DNA from: Evernia prunastri | Lineage: Eukaryota > Ascomycota > Lecanoromycetes > Lecanorales > Parmeliaceae | Assembly: GCA_003184365.1 (NCBI GenBank) | Contig: NKYR01000010.1 | Coordinates: 186,001-250,000 of the forward strand | Direction: 5' to 3' | DNA length: 64,000 bases | Shown here: positions 44,396 to 54,991 of the stretch, one piece after another | Layout of the letters: every line of letters begins with the position of its first letter | How positions within the stretch are numbered: position 1 is the stretch's first letter | Program-made: the position numbers and the translations under genes | The notes under the pieces: model-generated | Database searches by the model: none | Told to the model about the DNA's origin: nothing | The model's input: the letters and a program-made list of their open reading frames with translations, nothing else

Positions 44396-45085
44396 ATGCA
44401 CCGCCCTGGATCTGATGCAATATCTCTCCTTCCCGCCACGGAAGAAGATATACCAACGCTCATACGCATTCACATGGCCGGCTTCGCGGCCGATAATGCC
44501 GTGCGGCTCATGTTCAAGAATAACGAAGAGTGGGAAACGACGCTGTGGGACCTGCTTAAGGCGCAGCTTTCCGACTCAAGGTTCGCAGTGACCAAGGCCA
44601 TCGGCAAAGACACAGGCAGCATCCTAGGATGGCAAGCATGCCGCTTCCTTGGCAAAGACGATGAGTTGATGAGCAAGGAAGCCGTTGCGGGAGTCGAAGC
44701 AGTGAAGGACGAGACAAAGCATCAATCACTTGATGGCCGAAATCTACGCTCAGTGCTGAAGAACGACTCCGTCAGAGTCGAAACAGATTGGATGGCCAAT
44801 AGAGAGTACATCCATTTCAGCGCGCTCGTCGTCGACCCCGCTGCGGCAGGTCATGGTACTGGCACGGCTTTAGTACGCTGGGTCGCGGACAAAGCCGATG
44901 AACGTGGCATATATTGCTGGCTGAACTCTTCGCCAGTCGCACACGGCATGTACCTAAAGGCCGGATTCAAGGACGTCGGCAGCTTTGAGGTCGACCTAGG
45001 AGAATTTGCTCCCGGCGGCAAAGAAGGCGGATGGGGATGGGGGATGTATAGGAAGAGATACATGTTGCGATTGCCAGGGAGTTAG
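44396..45085 (+). CDS. GNAT-family acetyltransferase, last member of the series
   Basis: Intronless, 229 residues. The protein has ISLLPATEEDIPTLIRIHMAGFAADNAVRLMF at the N-terminus, GSILGWQACRFLG (beta-4), and YIHFSALVVDPAAAGHGTGTALVRWVADKA. The last contains an intact G-H-G-T-G acetyl-CoA loop. It ends with YLKAGFKDVGSFEVDLGEF and a WGWGMYRKRYMLRLPG tail like the other paralogues. It is therefore likely to be catalytically competent, unlike two of its neighbours. It begins only 578 bp after the repeat-precursor gene and on the same strand, which makes a role in peptide modification possible but unproven. Confidence 0.86.
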   Translation: MHRPGSDAISLLPATEEDIPTLIRIHMAGFAADNAVRLMFKNNEEWETTLWDLLKAQLSDSRFAVTKAIGKDTGSILGWQACRFLGKDDELMSKEAVAGVEAVKDETKHQSLDGRNLRSVLKNDSVRVETDWMANREYIHFSALVVDPAAAGHGTGTALVRWVADKADERGIYCWLNSSPVAHGMYLKAGFKDVGSFEVDLGEFAPGGKEGGWGWGMYRKRYMLRLPGS

Positions 45086-46531
45086 ACTAGATTTCGAGGC
45101 ATTCGGCAGGATGCAGTGGGATTAATCATAATGGATTGATGCTTTCCAGAATGGGCCACGACTGAGCCCCCCACATTCGCACGGCCCCAGCAGATGCCCC
45201 AGGAAAATCACGCTTCTAACATCGTCTGAGACACTGTCGGCAATACCATTGACTCATTGAGCCACGAACGCCGGCTGCCTTGAGCGAGAGCTAGGAAGAA
45301 CTACCCTAATTAATAGATACGTGGTGATGAGTCCGGGAAGAAAGAGTACACTTCCCTTGATTCCACGGAGCTCCTGAAATGCCTCTCTCCCTCGACGAAA
45401 GCACTATTTGGGTCCTAATTCGCGGCCTGACCGATTTCTCCGCCATCCTCTCTAAGGGCTCGACCTACGCTGATGCACAGCAGGGTTGCTCCAGCCTCAA
45501 ATCCCCTTATTTGGGCGTCTTCGGCAGCTCTAAGACATGTCGTTCAACTTTCGGGCTCCGACAATATTACGAATCAAATGCTCGTCTCGAATGACAAATC
45601 GCTGACTTCTTCACCACACCACCAGGAACCTTCCCGCCTCCTCGAAGCCCGGACCTTCTCAGCATACCAAGTCCAGATGGTTAGATAACGCCAAAAACGC
45701 TGTCGCTTGCGTCGCCGCAGTCGAACCGGTCGCAATTCCAAACACCGAGACCGCTTTTCAAGAGCTACCGGGACGTATCCAAAAGACGGTGGAATCTCTG
45801 AAGACAGCGCAGAAGGACAATATAGATTGGGAAGGAGGATGAGGAGATAGTGATCGAGATGAAAAGAGGCCCGAAGCGGAGGGCTTCGGGGCTGTTAACA
45901 TTCTAACACAAATTGGGGTGCCGTTGGGGGCCTTGTCATGAACTTGGAAGAGAGGGAGTGAGAGCCTCCCTGTGTAGAGTTGGAGGAGAGGCATGCAGCC
46001 AGTAGTGCCTGTAGAAAATGGCCACGACGACATAATCGGAATTATTTTCATAGTGATTTGTGAAATTCTCTTCCCCTGCTATATTCCGCTGAGACATTGA
46101 TGCCCGCTTGGACTCCCAACAGATTCCAAAACAAATAACAGAGTAAGCCATTGTGTACAAGTAATCTTGATCATATTCTCCTTTTCTTTCCGACATACAG
46201 AATATCACCGCAGAGGATGATGGATGTCCTCAGATTTTTGTTATTATGCTAGGGAAAACCCTTTCGATGATGGTGCAGATGTCGAAGACACCAACAGCAA
46301 AGACTGCCAAAGAATTTGGAGGACTCGCGTTCAGTGAATAGACAATGATTGAAAACACTCAATCCACTGGATATGTATGGTTCGCAGCCGACTAAATAGC
46401 CAATTTCAGCTCTTCCAGACCTATCAACTTTTATGCGTCCCCTCACCAAGGATGAGAAACGATGAAAAACGCTCTATGCACGCTATGCAAGATTGTAGAT
46501 TTGTGATACTCATGAATCATCCCCATCACGC
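45086..46531. other. Interval with a DUF1993 relic
   Basis: Apart from the DUF1993-like pseudogene listed separately, no gene is recognised. The right end is the 3' flank of RRN3. Confidence 0.5.
45379..45840 (+). pseudogene. DUF1993-family gene, decayed
   Basis: The first frame reads MPLSLDESTIWVLIRGLTDFSAILSKG, matching the start of DUF1993 proteins (a helical-bundle family of unknown function). A possible intron (about 45484-45627) leads to PSRLLEAR. After that the expected motifs appear in different frames in quick succession: SPDLLSIP in one, YQVQMV in another, and DNAKNAVACVAAVEPVAI...LPGRIQKTVESLK in a third, ending at a normal-looking stop. At least two frameshifts are needed, which rules out splicing and indicates a dead gene. 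Confidence 0.7.
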
Positions 46532-48580
46532 CTAAGAAGATCCGCCCGTCTCGTCTGTCTCAGTCCCTTCCTCTGCCTCACTCTCTAACCCCTCCTCATC
46601 ATCACTGTCGCTCTCTGAACCCTTCTCGTCGTCCAAACCGGGGATGCCGCTCCATTCTCTGTAGTCGCCTTGTATCCACCTCTTGCTTTTCGGCAGGTGG
46701 TAAGGATCAAAGGGGAAGTACGCGTCCAGGTGCTCGTAGCTATCGTCTCTCCTCGCTGAGAGTGCTGTCTCCCGGTTCGGTTGGCCATATCCACTCCCCA
46801 CAGACTGCAGAACACGAACTCGTTTATTGGTCTCCAGTAGGTGATAGACGTAGACAATGCTTAGATGGTTGGCTATCCGGGCGAATTCGGTGACGATTGC
46901 CGCCGAGCACACTTTGAGTGGGTTGAGTTTCGAGAAGACATTGTGAGATAGAGCTTCTTTGACGCCAATTTTCCATTGGTGCTCCTGACCGTATTGAGTA
47001 GCTAGGTCGTCGTCTTCAGAATCATCGTCTGGAGCAGATTCGAGATCTCGCCACCGGAAGCAGAAAATGTACAGCAGAGCTTGGACAAGGACGTAGAACG
47101 ATGAGTATCGTCTCATGTCCGGACCTCGGCAACCGGGCTCATACTCTCGGCGGAGCCTCGCAAGCTCGCCGCTAATATAGTCGAAGACATCTCGCACGAT
47201 GTTCGATGGCACATGCATCCCTCTAGCAACAAAGCTTGCAAGGTAGGCTGCTGATGCTTGACGCACAATAGCTGGCTGACCTTTGTCGAAGGTGATTTGC
47301 ACGCAAGTCCCAACGAAGGTGTCCATGTACTGGGACGATTGTTGCGCGAAATGGAAGAGCAGGAACTGTGTATGCCGAGACCTGTGCGTAGGTAGGATAG
47401 TGGTGACAAATTGGGATAGTAGGATATTGAAAGATCCAACCTGCTGTTCGATGGAAGGATTTGTAAAGCTTTGTGCGTAATGCGAGAATAAAATGTCCAA
47501 AATTGCGTCCATCTTCTCTACATTCTTTGTAATCTCCTTCGCTCTCTGCGCTTCTTCGTCCTCTTCATCCTCGTCAGAGTCTTCCTCCTCTTCTGTCACA
47601 TCTGACTCGTCTAGATCATCCATGAGATCCGGGCGGACTGGAGGAATCTGATCCACCAAGCCTTCTCCTACGTCCTCCGCCAAGTCCTCGAGGTCAATCT
47701 GCACCTGCACGTCTATTTTGACGAGGCGTTCCGTGATAAGCCCTAGCACCTCGTCTCGTAGTTGCGGTGCATAATCAATGAATTTGAGTAAATTCTGTAC
47801 GTAGATGACATGCGAGCGCCTTGAGTCTGTCTGATGGGGGAAGGCGTTGATCATGGTAGAGGAAAGTACGCGGCCGGCGGAAGGTATTAGTTGTAGCAGG
47901 CATTGCAATGCCCTGTGTGCTCGAGCATAGATTGTCAAGCGTGTGACCGGTGGTAAATCTCCTATTCGGCCGTTTGATGGAGGTGCTGGTAGAGTGTTAG
48001 GAAAGGCCTCAAGCGTGCGAAGAGAAATGGTCTTACCCGCCGTCAAATTATTCACCAACATTCGCACCACATCTATCAGGAACACTCCTTGTGCTGACAC
48101 AAGATTTGCGAGTAGTCGCACATAAATCGCCACATAGTCTTCTGGTCGTCCCAGCCATTCGCTACCCAAAACAGCACGAACGAGATCAGAATTCGACTTG
48201 TTGAGCGCAGAAACGTTTGCAAGCAGGGCTATTGTGTAATTCTTTATGGTAGCATGAGGCATCTCCTCTTCATATGCTTCCTTCTTGCTGTAGACATCTT
48301 TCAGCTTATTGTAGCCCGAGTCGTCGCCCAATGTCCGCTTCATAAAGGCGCGGCGCACTTCTTCCTGGATGAGATGCGGCTCCTTCTCCCACTCGTCTAC
48401 CATCCTCACTTCGACATCTGAATCAAAAGTGACCCTAGGCTTTTTCCCGGGGCTAGATGGAGGTGCTTCATCATCGTCTTCTCGCTTGCGGACCAGTGTA
48501 GAGCGGCGCGGGGGTGCTTTTGGTGTTACCGCAGGAATAGGACCCACTGGGCGCTGAATAGTGGACATGACGGAAGTCAT
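46532..48580 (-). CDS. rrn3: RRN3, RNA polymerase I transcription initiation factor
   Basis: Intronless, 682 residues from ATG 48580; a second in-frame ATG at 48568 (MSTIQRPVG) could be the true start. The HEAT-like Rrn3 fold is recognisable by NYTIALLANVSALNKSNSDLVRAVLG, YVAIYVRLLANLVSAQGVFLIDVV and MRRYSSFYVLVQALLYIFCFRW. The last two precede ALSHNVFSKLNPLKVCSAAIVTEFARI. An acidic insert (about residues 318-347, Asp/Glu-rich) and an acidic C-terminus are typical. Rrn3 binds Pol I and recruits it to the rDNA promoter; its phosphorylation links growth to rRNA synthesis. The gene is head-to-head with UTP23. Confidence 0.95.
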   Translation of the reverse strand: MTSVMSTIQRPVGPIPAVTPKAPPRRSTLVRKREDDDEAPPSSPGKKPRVTFDSDVEVRMVDEWEKEPHLIQEEVRRAFMKRTLGDDSGYNKLKDVYSKKEAYEEEMPHATIKNYTIALLANVSALNKSNSDLVRAVLGSEWLGRPEDYVAIYVRLLANLVSAQGVFLIDVVRMLVNNLTAGKTISLRTLEAFPNTLPAPPSNGRIGDLPPVTRLTIYARAHRALQCLLQLIPSAGRVLSSTMINAFPHQTDSRRSHVIYVQNLLKFIDYAPQLRDEVLGLITERLVKIDVQVQIDLEDLAEDVGEGLVDQIPPVRPDLMDDLDESDVTEEEEDSDEDEEDEEAQRAKEITKNVEKMDAILDILFSHYAQSFTNPSIEQQVGSFNILLSQFVTTILPTHRSRHTQFLLFHFAQQSSQYMDTFVGTCVQITFDKGQPAIVRQASAAYLASFVARGMHVPSNIVRDVFDYISGELARLRREYEPGCRGPDMRRYSSFYVLVQALLYIFCFRWRDLESAPDDDSEDDDLATQYGQEHQWKIGVKEALSHNVFSKLNPLKVCSAAIVTEFARIANHLSIVYVYHLLETNKRVRVLQSVGSGYGQPNRETALSARRDDSYEHLDAYFPFDPYHLPKSKRWIQGDYREWSGIPGLDDEKGSESDSDDEEGLESEAEEGTETDETGGSS

Positions 48581-48838
48581 CACTGGAAATCATATCAAGG
48601 AACAAGAAGAAGAGGACTCCCTCTGAAGCCTTGACAGAGCGCTTTTCAAACAACGCCTCGAACCACGACTCTTGTGCGGGAAGAAAAAGTTGCGGTGACA
48701 AGCGAGACTGTAGGGCTGGGATTGCTACTCGTACTCTAGTGAACTTTGGAAAGCTACCTACATTTGCGGGACAACAACAATAATTTGTGGAGAGATACCC
48801 GACACGATTTCTCTTTGAACGCCCCATCGGCAGTCAAG
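48581..48838. promoter_or_regulatory. Bidirectional promoter region of RRN3 and UTP23
   Basis: Only 258 bp separate the two start codons, so both genes of ribosome synthesis share one control region. I found no PAC or RRPE-like element of the yeast type by eye. Confidence 0.55.
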
Positions 48839-49917
48839 ATGAGAGGCAAGCGTAGTAAACAATACCGAAAGCTTATGGCCCAGTTTGAGATGACATTTGG
48901 TTTCCGGAGCCCATATCAAGTCCTCAGTCAGTTAACCTGCCTTTTACGTTAACGCGCTGTAGCTGACACTGCCTCTATCAGTCGATGCCCAGATCATTCA
49001 GGATACAGAAAATTTTAAGATGGATCTTGTACGTGGATTGGAGCGTACACTCAGCGGCAAGGTGAAACCAAGTATATTGCTTGCCTCTACGTGCATAGGC
49101 ATTAAACTAATGGTGGCACCTTGTTTTAGTGATTACACAGTGTTCTATGCGCCATCTCTATCTCTTGAAAGATGTTCCTCAGCCAATGAAGGAAGCTCTC
49201 ATCCTTATAGCCAAGTCAATGGAAAGACGCCGCTGCAATCACCATGTCCTTGACGAACCACTTTCAACTCTCGAGTGCTTCAATTCCGTCATTGATCCCA
49301 AGAAATCGCACACAAATAGGAACCGCTATGTCGTTGCAAGCCAGGATGAGGACGTAAGAAGATATTGCAGGGGAATCAAGGGCGTGCCACTGGTATTTGT
49401 TAAGAGAAGTGTGATGGTAATGGAGCCTATGGCTGCGGATAGTGTCAATGCCAGAGAAGGTATGGAGAGGGAAAAGTTTAGAAGTGGGCTGAAGACAAGA
49501 GGCGCAGGGCTCCTTGGAAAGAGGAAGAGGGGTGAGGATGACGATGATGCAGTTGCGGGAGAGAGCAGGGAGGAGAAAAGCAGAGCTGAAGGTGATGAGA
49601 AAGGTGGAAAGAAAAAGAAGGTGAAAGGACCCAAAGGACCAAATCCGTTGAGCGTGAAAAAGCCGAAGAAGGCGGCGGTAGGCGACCTAAAACAAGAATT
49701 GAGGAGAGAAGTCAAATCGGATGAAGCTCCAAGCTTTCCAGTGTCTGGAGAGACAGACACGAAGGATAGAGCCCCCACTGTGGATAGTATTGAAGGACCC
49801 TTCAACGTATTACAAGATCGTGAAGGGAAGCGGAAGAGGAAGAGGAAGCACAAATCCACCAAAGAGCTTGAAGGGCTAGCCGCTGAGATAAATAGTGGCA
49901 ATGAAGGCAGTGGATAA
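48839..49917 (+). CDS. utp23: UTP23, PIN-domain protein of the SSU processome
   Basis: Three exons (48839-48926, 48982-49071, 49130-49917) give 321 residues. The start MRGKRSKQYRKLMAQFEMTFGFR is near-invariant in Utp23/Fcf1-type proteins. Splicing gives YQVLIDAQIIQD and VKPMITQCSMRHLY at the junctions. The PIN-like domain carries a C...C-x-H...C zinc-binding set (ITQC, RRRCNHH, LECF) and NRYVVASQDEDVRRYCRGIKGVPLVFVKR. The C-terminal third is low-complexity, very rich in Lys/Arg/Glu, with repeated nuclear signals (KRKRKHK). Utp23 helps release snR30 from pre-ribosomes; its PIN active site is known to be degenerate. Confidence 0.94.
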
Positions 49918-50225
49918 AGCGCGAATTGATGCCCTGTTAAATGACCTTTCAACAGATGGTGGCTGTGAATGTTGACGCCAATGACATGATTTGAGAATAT
50001 GCCCGCTTGATAACTTCTCCGCTCGACTCAAGGCTCCTCACCTTCCTTTAGACTTCCGAAACGCCCTGGGCCGCTGACGTGTTCCCTAGTCCTCGAGCAA
50101 TGCAGAACGCCGCGCTATGCTCTCCATTTATACACACTCTCATCCGCAGTGTAGATCCGTGAAGCCAAGCATGCCCTCGTTTCCCTAGAAATAAATCCAG
50201 AATCTCCTCGATCTCAACGTCAATA

Positions 50226-50531
50226 TCACGATTCTTCCTCGATCTCTTTCCAGACCCTCTGTATCCTCTCCTTCTTTTCCTTCGCCTTCTCCCGATTCTT
50301 GGCTGTCCTTTCAAGCCGCTCCGCTCGTAGGCATTTGTTGACGTCCCGCTTGGCACCATTGCAGTTGCCCAGAACTTTGTGCAAGAAGCCTTGGGCGTGG
50401 CATTCGTCGAGGGCAGCCATTACTTCTTCGCATCCTAAGTCGAGGGGTCAGTATTGATTCGCTAGCGGGTGAGGCAGCTTTGTTTGAGGGTACAGACCCC
50501 TGTTGTCTTTGGTGTGTAGATGAGGATGCAT
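50226..50531 (-). CDS. cmc2: CMC2, twin CX9C protein of the mitochondrial intermembrane space
   Basis: Two exons on the minus strand (50531-50498, 50434-50226) give 80 residues. MHPHLHTKDNRG is joined to CEEVMAALDEC (C13-x9-C23), followed by CNGAKRDVNKC (C36-x9-C46). The two CX9C pairs form the helical hairpin oxidised by Mia40. The basic helical tail (LERTAKNREKAKEKKERI) is normal. Cmc2 is needed for cytochrome c oxidase assembly. The intron (50435-50497) is clear-cut because it joins the conserved Gly-Cys. The gene is divergent from prefoldin subunit 2. Confidence 0.95.
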
Positions 50532-50753
50532 GGCGGAACGGTAATGACAGAATGCCGCGAGTGGCGGGTTTAGAGTAGTTGTGGAGATTCGGAGAGCATC
50601 TACGGAGATGGTTGAACTACTCTCGCTACTCTCTTGCTACTTGATGAACTTGGGTGCGGAAGAGGTCCGCCATCGAAGTTTCCCGCCTGCCCCTCAGCAG
50701 AGCCAATTTCGTTTTTTACCCCCCGTCGACTGGAGTGAGCTTGAAATCTGGAA
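50532..50753. promoter_or_regulatory. Bidirectional promoter region of CMC2 and prefoldin-2
   Basis: The two start codons are 222 bp apart and face away from each other. No specific element is recognised. Confidence 0.5.
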
Positions 50754-51398
50754 ATGGCACAATCACAGACCACTGTCAAGAAGCAGCAAGGTGTGCAACC
50801 ACATTGCACTAGCCCTTCGCCGCTGACCGCCTTGGCTAGAGTTACAGCAGCAATATACGAACTACAAGAACAGCCTTCAACAACTAGCTCAGAAGATAGG
50901 CGACATCGAGCAAGACACTGAGGAACATAAGTACGTAATATTCAGGCCCCTTGTTCTCTAGTATCTAGGATCAAGCACTCAGCTCGCTGGCGAAGACTTT
51001 TCGGGAGCCACACCGCTCATTCGTTGTTCAAAAAGACTTGTACTAGAGACACTGGCTCCCCTACCCCCGGACCGCAAGTGCTTTCGAATGATCAACGGTG
51101 TCTTGGTTGAGAAAACGGTCAAGGATGTCACTCCTGCGCTTCAGACAAATTTGGAAGGACTTAAAAAGGTTCTGGAGGAGCTTGTCAAGCAATATAAGTG
51201 GCAGCAAGATGACATGGAGAAGTGGAAGGTGAGTTTCTGATCCTTCGAATATGACGGCCACAATTAGGAAAAGCCCGATGGTATCTATTTCGAGCTTATC
51301 AATAAGGCCTTGAATGATGGAGCTATAATATGGGCAATTGCTGACTAGTCTTCGGTTTACCGTAGAAGAAAAACAACATCCAAGTCGTGCAACAATAG
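50754..51398 (+). CDS. gim4: Prefoldin subunit 2
   Basis: Four exons (50754-50790, 50840-50930, 51036-51228, 51366-51398) give 117 residues, the expected size for a beta-type prefoldin. The order is MAQSQTTVKKQQ, an N-terminal coiled coil (ELQQQYTNYKNSLQQLAQKI), the beta-hairpin core LPPDRKCFRMINGVLVEKTV, then a C-terminal coiled coil (LKKVLEELVKQYKWQQDDME). The conserved end KKNNIQVVQQ is encoded by a 33-nt last exon. Prefoldin delivers unfolded actin and tubulin to the CCT chaperonin. Introns 2 and 3 are longer than average here (105 and 137 nt). Confidence 0.95.
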
Positions 51399-53831
51399 TC
51401 TCTACGCAATTTCTGAGTCCGAGCCATATCATGTCCGCCTTCGTCACTCAACAAGCATTCCTCAAACAAGGCCCTTGTCGATTCATGCAACATGGGAGTA
51501 TCAGAGGAATCACAGCATCGTGGAGGGTGAGAGAGCTATATGATTAGTGCTATCGATGCCCTGTCATCCAGGTATCCTTGGCAGGAGCATAGTGTTTGCT
51601 AGCCATGGTCGGAATGCGTTGATGCCTGAGTTCCCGTCCACGAGGACGAACGGGTATAATGTAGAGTGAGCGTCAAGGCATAAGCATTACCGTTATAACG
51701 GTTATTCGATACCGTCGGAAGTTTATGGCTTGCAGGTGCGTTGGCATGGACTCAGGACATGAATAAGTGGATCGGTAGCCATGCAGGACTAGTTCAGTGT
51801 GGGTAAAGCCGTCATAGGATGCTAATTCAAGGTACGAAATTGATTTGACTGGACCGAGCAACGTCACCCGAGTTTTACTTGGGATGATGAGTGTGTTAAG
51901 GTGGTCCGTGGTATACCTACATGTGAACCTCGACATCTTCTACCTTTTTTTCCATTTTTTTTTTCACTCTTCTTTTCCAGGGAACAGTCTTCGAGTCTGT
52001 AATTATTCCTGTGTAACCAAAAAAAACCACGCGTCATCGGATACGGACACGTGCCCTCGAAACCTTGAGGTAGCCAACAAAGCATTCCGGTAAGTATACC
52101 CTGCGTCGTATATGCAGCCCAGCCTCATCATCCGAACCAAGGTTTTCTCGACGTTGAACGTGCAGAGATCGGGAACGGATTCGTGGTTGCTTGGTGCAGA
52201 ATACGCTCTATGCCATGCTCTCCAAGAATCCCATTCCAATGGTAGCATGGGGTCGTCGGAGGATGATGCATGTAGGTACAATGAAAAAGCCGAACATGTG
52301 CGCATCTGCGGATATCCTCTGAGATGCGAATGCGATGGGTTGCCGTTTGAGGCTGGATCTGTGTCAAATATTTTTAAGCAACATTGTGTGATACTATTTA
52401 CATAGCCGCCGTCGGACGTGGGGTCTGCCCTCTTTCCAGATGCTGCAGTGTATTCCCAGATGATTGAGGTAGCCAGTAGCCAACACACTTCTGTAGCCAG
52501 CATACTTGGTAGAGGGATTACCTTAGAGTAAATGTAGGGCCGTTGGAAGGTCAAGTGTTGATACCCAGCCGGAGACTTTGAAACCCCTCTTTTTGAATGA
52601 GGTGTGGGTGCCACATGCCCCGCGTGCAGTTTTAAAGCATGCTGCCCGGTTGCATTGACTTTACGTACCAGATTCCCGAGGACTTTGTTGGGCTTTGGGC
52701 GCAGACCCTAGGTTATCCTGTACCCATGCCAAAAGGTGATTGGGAGATGACACTTGTTTAAGTAAGTCTGTTTTTAAAACAATGCCGGGTTTGCTTGACT
52801 GCCGCGTCGACCGCGTTTGAACTTTGAAGTTTGGGGTGGAAAAAAGGGTCAAGGGTGGTTCTGGTGGAACGATGGAAACTGAAAAAGTGTGCTCGCTCAA
52901 CGGGTAGGGATCCTGGCTTGAATTATTCTAGAAGCTAGCCCCGAGGTTTCAGTCCGAGGTCCCTCTACCGTGCCATGTCATTCAACGGTATCTACATCTT
53001 CCACCTCTCAATTGGTGTGAATGAAGCAGCAGAACAGACCATCATTCCCCCCCTCGTGGCGACCATACACGCGTTTGACGCGGTCCATTACCCTCGCAGC
53101 TTCATTCTCTACATTAAGCTCAAAATCCCTCATCAAAAGCCGTCCTCGACTCGACCAAGCAAGCTTCACTTTGTACCCAGACTCGACCGTCGTCACTTTC
53201 CTCCACACGTCCACGGCCCAGTTGCGCCTGAACCTGAAGAAAGACGTGGCCTTCCAGCACTAGCGCTACTAAAAGTTAGGAAGCAATCGTATGCGCCTCC
53301 AACTTCAAGCTCCTTCTCGTGGAAAATCTAAAAAAATGCTGGTTTAGATATTCTCTGACCGCCATTGGAGCCCAATTGTTCGGCAACACCCTTCTTCACG
53401 AAATCGCGCCAGTGGGCGAGCGACTGCGGGCGCCCGTTCACAATCCCATTGTGAAGAGGGATTTGGGTCTAGTGGACAGGAGTGCTTGCAAGCGTTGTTA
53501 AGTCTCAACCCACGCTGTTGCGCGGGAGAGTATATTCACTCGATCGCGCTTCACAATTGTCGAATCGGTATGCATGCCTTAGGAGAATTGGCGCTTCAAT
53601 ACCCAGTCCATAACACAGCCTCATCTAGATCGGCGCGGAGAAAATCACTAGCCTGGCTGTGAGTCCAAAGTACTCGCAAAGTACCTAATTCCTTATTGAA
53701 CAGCACAGCACAAAGCTGCGGTGCGTCATTTCGAGCCCAACCTGCCAATTCACAATTCGCCCTATTCTGGTGCTGACTCCCGATTAATCTGTTGGTTGCC
53801 TTAGGCTGCACCGTCCCATATAATATTTATT
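51399..53831. other. Gene-poor interval upstream of the HapC gene
   Basis: No gene is recognised in 2.4 kb. The longest frame, minus-strand 52614-52003 (203 codons), contains frames on the opposite strand of similar length, has no family resemblance and no hydrophobic or motif pattern, so it is not called. T-rich runs lie near 51943-51965. Confidence 0.5.
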
Positions 53832-54991
53832 ATGTCGGTATCCCCGCCCAAAGAGGGTGTCGAAGGAGATGCGACCCCAGAACACTCGGAAAGTATGGAG
53901 AGAGGTGAAGAAGCTCAAGTGAGGGAAGCGTACGAGTTTGAGGTAAAGGAGCAAGATAGGTGGTTGCCGATAGCGAATGGTTGGTCACGCTCGATTCCTC
54001 ATGCATTCACATCCACTGAATTTGCGCGTTTTCGTCTTGCGACGCTGCATGATGATGGAATATCGTATTGCCGTCGCTTCTCCAATTCCCACGCGCGCAA
54101 AATCGTTGGCTTCCTTCTCCACAGTCTAAAGATCGGCGCCAGCATCTTGTTTCTTTAATCTCTATGGTCAACAAACATTTGCCCATTTGCTTAGTGGGCA
54201 TACACAATGTCCCGAAATTCCCCGCACTCTATATCACCTCCTCCCCGTGGTTCAAGACCTCACAGTCATGTCTCGGATGCTAACATTCGCAACTTTGCTC
54301 CAGTGGCCCGGATCATGAAGACAGCGTTGCCGGAGAACGCGAAAATCGCGAAGGAAGCGAAGGAGTGCATGCAAGAATGTGTCTCCGAATTCATTTCATT
54401 TATTACCTCCGAAGGTTGACACACTCATCAATCCTTCTACGATAGCCAATTGACTGACTGAATCTGACCGTAAGCCTCGGAAAAATGTCAGCAGGAGAAG
54501 AGAAAGACGGTCAACGGGGAAGATATCCTATTCGCTATGACGTCTACCGGCTTCGAAAACTACGCTGAGGCACTAAAGATTTACCTGGCAAAGTACCGAG
54601 AAGTAAGCTCGTCCGCCCTCTACCTGTCCAGCCTCACCCTGGCATCTCTTTCTCTCTTTCCTTTCCTCTTTGCCGTTCATTTGCAATTTAGCATTACGAA
54701 ATATATATATTGACCGCTTATCTACAGTCCCAATCACAACGAGGAGAGGCACAGCAGGGGCGACCAGGCAGTGGCTATGGCGCTCAGACGTCGCAGCCGA
54801 GTGCAGCCGATGCGAGCACCGCTGGGCAGTCGGATCCATCCAGCGCAACGACGTATCAAGGACAAGAAGAGGGCGTGAACAACATCCTCAGTCCTCATGG
54901 ACCCGATCCCTCCCAGCAACTGAGCGGCTACGGCAACGTGTACCCGCCCAGCTCGAGCAACAACGGCGTCGGCAACGACCCTTATCAGTAA
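53832..54991 (+). CDS. hapC: HapC/NF-YB, histone-fold subunit of the CCAAT-binding complex
   Basis: Four exons (53832-53979, 54304-54414, 54475-54602, 54728-54991) give 216 residues. Splicing restores an uninterrupted HFD: EQDRWLPIANVARIMK, LPENAKIAKEAKECMQECVSEF, ASEKCQQEKRKTVNGEDILF and GFENYAEALKIYLAKYRE, which contain the DNA- and HapE-contact residues of the family. The C-terminal 90 residues are Gln/Ser/Gly-rich and divergent. HapC pairs with HapE and HapB to bind CCAAT boxes, and with HapX in iron regulation. The first intron (324 nt) is unusually long for this window. Confidence 0.94.

Noticed and set aside
49326..49952. Minus-strand frame of 208 codons opposite UTP23
   Set aside because: A Ser/Phe-rich translation of the antisense of Lys/Glu-rich coding repeats; the sense strand is clearly UTP23.
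52003..52614. Minus-strand frame of 203 codons
   Set aside because: No family, domain, signal or membrane pattern, and overlapping frames on the other strand; kept only as a remark on the interval.
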